From Pseudopedobacter sp035496935 (GTDB taxonomy: Bacteria; Bacteroidota; Bacteroidia; Sphingobacteriales; Sphingobacteriaceae): a stretch of 64,000 nt of DNA. Below the pieces are notes generated by a model that made no database searches, was not told where the DNA came from, and saw nothing but the letters and a program-made list of their open reading frames with translations. Location of the stretch: NCBI GenBank assembly GCA_035496935.1, contig DATJED010000010.1:434001-498000 (forward strand). Reading direction: 5' to 3'. The translations under genes and the position numbers were made by a program. Of this stretch, positions 61,195 through 64,000 are shown piece by piece. Every line of letters begins with the position of its first letter. The first letter of the stretch is position 1.

Positions 61195-61980
61195 TTAAAC
61201 TTTCATTTTTGGTTTTCTTTTACGCGTTTGTTTGGGCTGGGGCAATTCGTCAACTTTGTTATCCTGTTTTTTTGCTTTTTCAGCTTGTGAATTACTTTTT
61301 TCATCAACATTATTCTGTACATCCTGACGTTTTACGGTATGCATCTTTTGATCGTAAACATTAATGTTTTTGTACTGGGGAACAGCCTCGATAAAGTATT
61401 TGGATTCCTTTCCGTCCTTGTTTATCACCACCTGCTGTACATTTCCTTTCTCTAAGGAGCTTAACAGATTCCTTTTCTGTTCCGGATCATCCAACTCTTT
61501 AATTGGATAACTTGTTAATGTTTTCTCCAAATCATAGCCATATTTCTCACTAAACTGCTGTAACTTAAAACCTCCTTTTTCATCCGGAGAATTAAAATCA
61601 ACTTTTATCCAAGCTTTATATTTCTCGCCTTCCTTGTTTACTAAATCCTTATGGACAGAACGTCCTTCCAATAAATTGAAAGCTTCTTTAGCGGTAATCC
61701 CGTTTCCCTTGTTGATATAAAATGCTTGGTCTGTTTTCAAGTCTTTCTGCGTGTTAGACAGTGAAGCATCGTATTTATTGAAGAAGTACATATCCGTTTT
61801 GTCCGACTTTTTAAAGTGCAATACATAATTCATTTTACTGTTGAAATGAGGTATTTCGCAGTTCAGCTTAAATTCTTCCTTTTGCGATTTGATGTTTTTT
61901 TCCAAATCAGCGTTCATCCGCTCGCCAAATCCAAAATACTTTAAATTGGACTTTAAATAATCTAAATTTTGAGTGTTCAT
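61195..61980 (-). CDS. Hypothetical protein of Bacteroidota conjugative elements (261 aa)
   Basis: Soluble, charged protein. The N-terminus is MNTQNLDYLKSNLKYFGFGE, followed by FYINKGNGITAKEAFNLLEG, KAWIKVDFNSPDEKGGFKL and YFIEAVPQYKNINVYDQKMH. The last 60 residues are Lys/Gln-rich (ending TRKRKPKMKV) and may bind nucleic acid. It resembles proteins seen next to tra genes and DUF3945/DUF4099-like mobile-element proteins, but I cannot assign a function. It is 12 bases after the traN stop, so in the tra transcript. Confidence 0.65.
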   Translation of the reverse strand: MNTQNLDYLKSNLKYFGFGERMNADLEKNIKSQKEEFKLNCEIPHFNSKMNYVLHFKKSDKTDMYFFNKYDASLSNTQKDLKTDQAFYINKGNGITAKEAFNLLEGRSVHKDLVNKEGEKYKAWIKVDFNSPDEKGGFKLQQFSEKYGYDLEKTLTSYPIKELDDPEQKRNLLSSLEKGNVQQVVINKDGKESKYFIEAVPQYKNINVYDQKMHTVKRQDVQNNVDEKSNSQAEKAKKQDNKVDELPQPKQTRKRKPKMKV

Positions 61981-61992
61981 GATCTATATGTT

Positions 61993-62787
61993 TTAGTTAA
62001 AAATTGATTGAAGAGACTTTGCTCTGGTAATATCCTTTTGCTTTATTGCTAAATAGAGATGTCGTCCGCCGTTCTTCTCATAAATCTCTATAAAGAGACC
62101 TCGATCCTTGCTAATTGGAAACTTTTTAAGCGTATATACATAGTTGCAAGAAAGCCCAGATTTTACCGAATTACACGCCGTACCAAATTGTTCGACCGGA
62201 TAAAGTTCTCTTTCCTGTGTGACTGTTCTTTTTGCGGTCTTTAAATCACGGATGTAAAAACGGACAAAATCGAGGTCGTAGTTGATATTAGAATGATTCT
62301 CTACATGAAGCTTAAACAAAAATCGGTCACCTGTGACATACACTTTCCCTACTTTAGCTTTTATCTTAGCATTCGATGGCCGATCAATGGATTTCATACT
62401 CTTGATGTTTCTAAACCGCTCCTCCAAACTCAACTTTTCTTTGGATCTCGTAGGTACTGAAACTTTTTCAGGGTTATCTGCTTTTACTTTTCTCCCAGCT
62501 CTGCCGTAAGAAAAAAGTATATTGAACTTGTATTGGTCTCCATCTACAGTTTTCACTGAGAGATTGGTTGGTGCAAAATCAGCCGATTTTGCTTTTAGTG
62601 CGATTTCCTGCCCATTTACTTCGAACAGTAAAGATGGATTTACAGGATTTACAATAGCAACTGGCTGGTTAAACAGCAACTCTGTTGATCTGTCTTGGGA
62701 TACAAAAACTGTGTCGTTGGCTTCTGCAAGGTTGAAAAACGCCAGTAATGCAAAGGCGATTAATTTTAATGATTTCATAGCTGTCAA
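61993..62787 (-). CDS. traN: Conjugative transposon protein TraN (DUF4138)
   Basis: 264 residues with a signal peptide (LAEAND). The family pattern is present: DTVFVSQDRSTELLFNQPVA, LSVKTVDGDQYKFNILFSYG, KVYVTGDRFLFKLHVENHSN and YDLDFVRFYIRDLKTAKR. TraN is a periplasmic/outer-membrane component of the mating apparatus (a VirB9-like role is generally assumed). Its start overlaps the traM stop by 4 bases. Confidence 0.92.
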   Translation of the reverse strand: MTAMKSLKLIAFALLAFFNLAEANDTVFVSQDRSTELLFNQPVAIVNPVNPSLLFEVNGQEIALKAKSADFAPTNLSVKTVDGDQYKFNILFSYGRAGRKVKADNPEKVSVPTRSKEKLSLEERFRNIKSMKSIDRPSNAKIKAKVGKVYVTGDRFLFKLHVENHSNINYDLDFVRFYIRDLKTAKRTVTQERELYPVEQFGTACNSVKSGLSCNYVYTLKKFPISKDRGLFIEIYEKNGGRHLYLAIKQKDITRAKSLQSIFN

Positions 62788-63893
62788 TTTTTTTGATTGT
62801 TATCTTTTAATAGGAGTTGGTAGCCTGCTTTTAGCTTTACCCGAACTTGTTTTACCTTCTTGCTAAAAAGCCCTTTCGCTGCTTGAACACCTGCCGTCGC
62901 TGCCTGAGCAGAAAGTGAAGGATCCATTGTCATGATTTGTAAATTCTGTATCGCATCGTCAACTCCTTTTTTTGAAGCATCTCGATTGATACTTCCGGGG
63001 ATATACAATCCTTGAAGACCGTCCAAATCAAACGCAGAAAGAGAGATTGGAAAAATAAAATCTTTGTATCGCAAGCTTTTCAGACTGATTTGCAGTCGCT
63101 CATCATCGATTGATGCAATCCCGTAGATGAATTGATTTTTCGGAATAACAATACCGTTTACAATTATAGAATCTAACAAGCGTAGTTTGACAACCGAACC
63201 AGAAACTACTTCTTGGTTTTGGTGGATGGTCACCTTGATAATGTTGGAATGAGGCAATGAACTGTTAAAGCTTTCATTCGGTTGATTGTTCCTTGCATTA
63301 ATCTTGTGTACCATATATCCACCGGAGAGATTCTTCTGCTTTTCATGTCGTTCTCTTACTCTTCCAGGGTTTTGTATGTCTTTGATTTTCTCTAAAACAG
63401 CATCTACTTGTTGCATCTCAGGATCGCTACCGCCATCCTTCATATTCGCCATTAAATATTCCAGCCGGTCAACATCGTTTCCCAAATTGTTTTTCTTTGC
63501 AACGGGTTTGGTGTAAGATGGCAGTTCAGGTGCCGGTTGATTAATTACCGAATTGAGTTTGGCAATTTTGGCTTCAATTTCCGTTACCGAAGCTTGGTTA
63601 TTATTGGTAGTCGAATCAAAATATCCAAAGCTATTGGTCTCACTTTTTAGCTCCAATTTTTCCTTAGCCAAGGCGGCGTACGCACTCCACTTGTCATTTT
63701 TCTGCTGTTCATCGAACTTTGCTTTGGGCAGTTGCGGATTAAATCCTTTTTGAATAGGTTGGGCAGGTTTTGAGGCAGTTTTACCGCCACCCATTGACCA
63801 AAAAGCCATCGTAACAAATGGACAAATCAGTAAGGGAAGAAAAAGTAAAAACTTTATCTTCCTGAGCGTTTCCGCTGATTTTGGTGTTTTCAT
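62784..63893 (-). CDS. traM: Conjugative transposon protein TraM
   Basis: 369 residues. One N-terminal transmembrane segment (FLLFLPLLICPFVTMAFW) is followed by a long charged and coiled region (VTEIEAKIAKLNSVI, PEMQQVDAVLEKIKDI). The C-terminal domain (HQNQEVVSGSVVKLRLLDSI, VIPKNQFIYGIASIDDERLQ, FPISLSAFDLDGLQGLYIPG) is of the TraM/VirB10-like type. It spans the periplasm as part of the mating channel. The gene order traM-traN is that of Bacteroidetes conjugative transposons. Confidence 0.93.
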   Translation of the reverse strand: MKTPKSAETLRKIKFLLFLPLLICPFVTMAFWSMGGGKTASKPAQPIQKGFNPQLPKAKFDEQQKNDKWSAYAALAKEKLELKSETNSFGYFDSTTNNNQASVTEIEAKIAKLNSVINQPAPELPSYTKPVAKKNNLGNDVDRLEYLMANMKDGGSDPEMQQVDAVLEKIKDIQNPGRVRERHEKQKNLSGGYMVHKINARNNQPNESFNSSLPHSNIIKVTIHQNQEVVSGSVVKLRLLDSIIVNGIVIPKNQFIYGIASIDDERLQISLKSLRYKDFIFPISLSAFDLDGLQGLYIPGSINRDASKKGVDDAIQNLQIMTMDPSLSAQAATAGVQAAKGLFSKKVKQVRVKLKAGYQLLLKDNNQKN

Positions 63894-63910
63894 AATAATC
63901 GATTTTGTGT

Positions 63911-64000
63911 TTATATTAATTTTATAAATAGATAAAAGGAGGCGGAGAGGAACGCGACACAGACTGCTAAGAGCAATACTTTATTCTGCATCGGTGTAAA
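63911..64000 (-). CDS. Small membrane protein upstream of traM, partial or very short
   Basis: The frame ends with TAA at 63911-63913 and is open to the right edge. From ATG 63991 it would give 26 residues, mostly one membrane helix (LLLAVCVAFLSASFYLF). By position it could be the end of a TraL-like or other small tra protein. It stops 18 bases before traM, so it belongs to the tra transcript. Whether it begins at 63991 or beyond the window cannot be told. Confidence 0.45.
   Translation of the reverse strand, partial: FTPMQNKVLLLAVCVAFLSASFYLFIKLI

Overview
The window looks like a Sphingobacteriaceae (Pedobacter-like) Bacteroidota chromosome. It is AT-rich, has SusC/SusD pairs, an HTCS hybrid regulator, type IX secretion (T9SS) sorting domains, TAnnTTTG promoter boxes and Tra proteins of the Bacteroidetes conjugative-transposon type. 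No rRNA, tRNA, CRISPR array or integrase was seen.

Layout. (1) 1-785 is the 3' end of a T9SS-sorted surface protein, closed by a strong terminator. (2) About 1.0-52.2 kb is a large polysaccharide utilisation region. It begins with a polygalacturonase-like beta-helix enzyme and a LacI regulator, followed by an ECF sigma factor, a small MITE-like element and an HTCS sensor. A minus-strand arabinan block follows (GH51, GH43, double-GH43), then an isolated, GC-richer GH35 beta-galactosidase. From 19.4 to 50.9 kb a plus-strand series encodes a polysaccharide lyase-like lipoprotein, a GH97 pseudogene, SusC, SusD, a probable surface glycan-binding lipoprotein, a second lyase, a T9SS protein with the same binding module, GH88, GH97, a ROK kinase, an MFS sugar transporter, a beta-lactamase/alpha-beta-hydrolase fusion, a heparinase II/III-like lyase, GH127-type, an esterase-like protein, a second beta-helix enzyme, GH43, DUF4861 and GH31. 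A second LacI paralog closes it. Lyases plus GH88 plus arabinose- and galactose-releasing enzymes point to an acidic, arabinose-containing plant or exudate polysaccharide; the exact substrate is inferred, not shown.

Regulation. A palindrome CTAAACCGGTTTAG, or a close variant, occurs upstream of susC, the first lyase gene, the sigma-factor gene (twice) and both lacI genes. This suggests one LacI regulon. The promoter of the first lyase gene is a copy of the susC promoter that still carries the decayed first codons of a lost susC.

(3) About 52.2-64.0 kb is part of an integrative conjugative element: RadC, a DUF932 protein, small proteins, TraN, TraM and the end of one more gene, all on the minus strand. 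A plus-strand cargo operon sits inside it. It encodes a secreted DNA/RNA non-specific endonuclease followed by a complete His-Xaa-Ser system: HxsA (His-Xaa-Ser repeat protein with a peptidoglycan-binding domain), HxsD, and two radical SAM proteins, HxsB and HxsC. The product and function of this probable peptide-modification system are unknown, and it is the most interesting object in the window.
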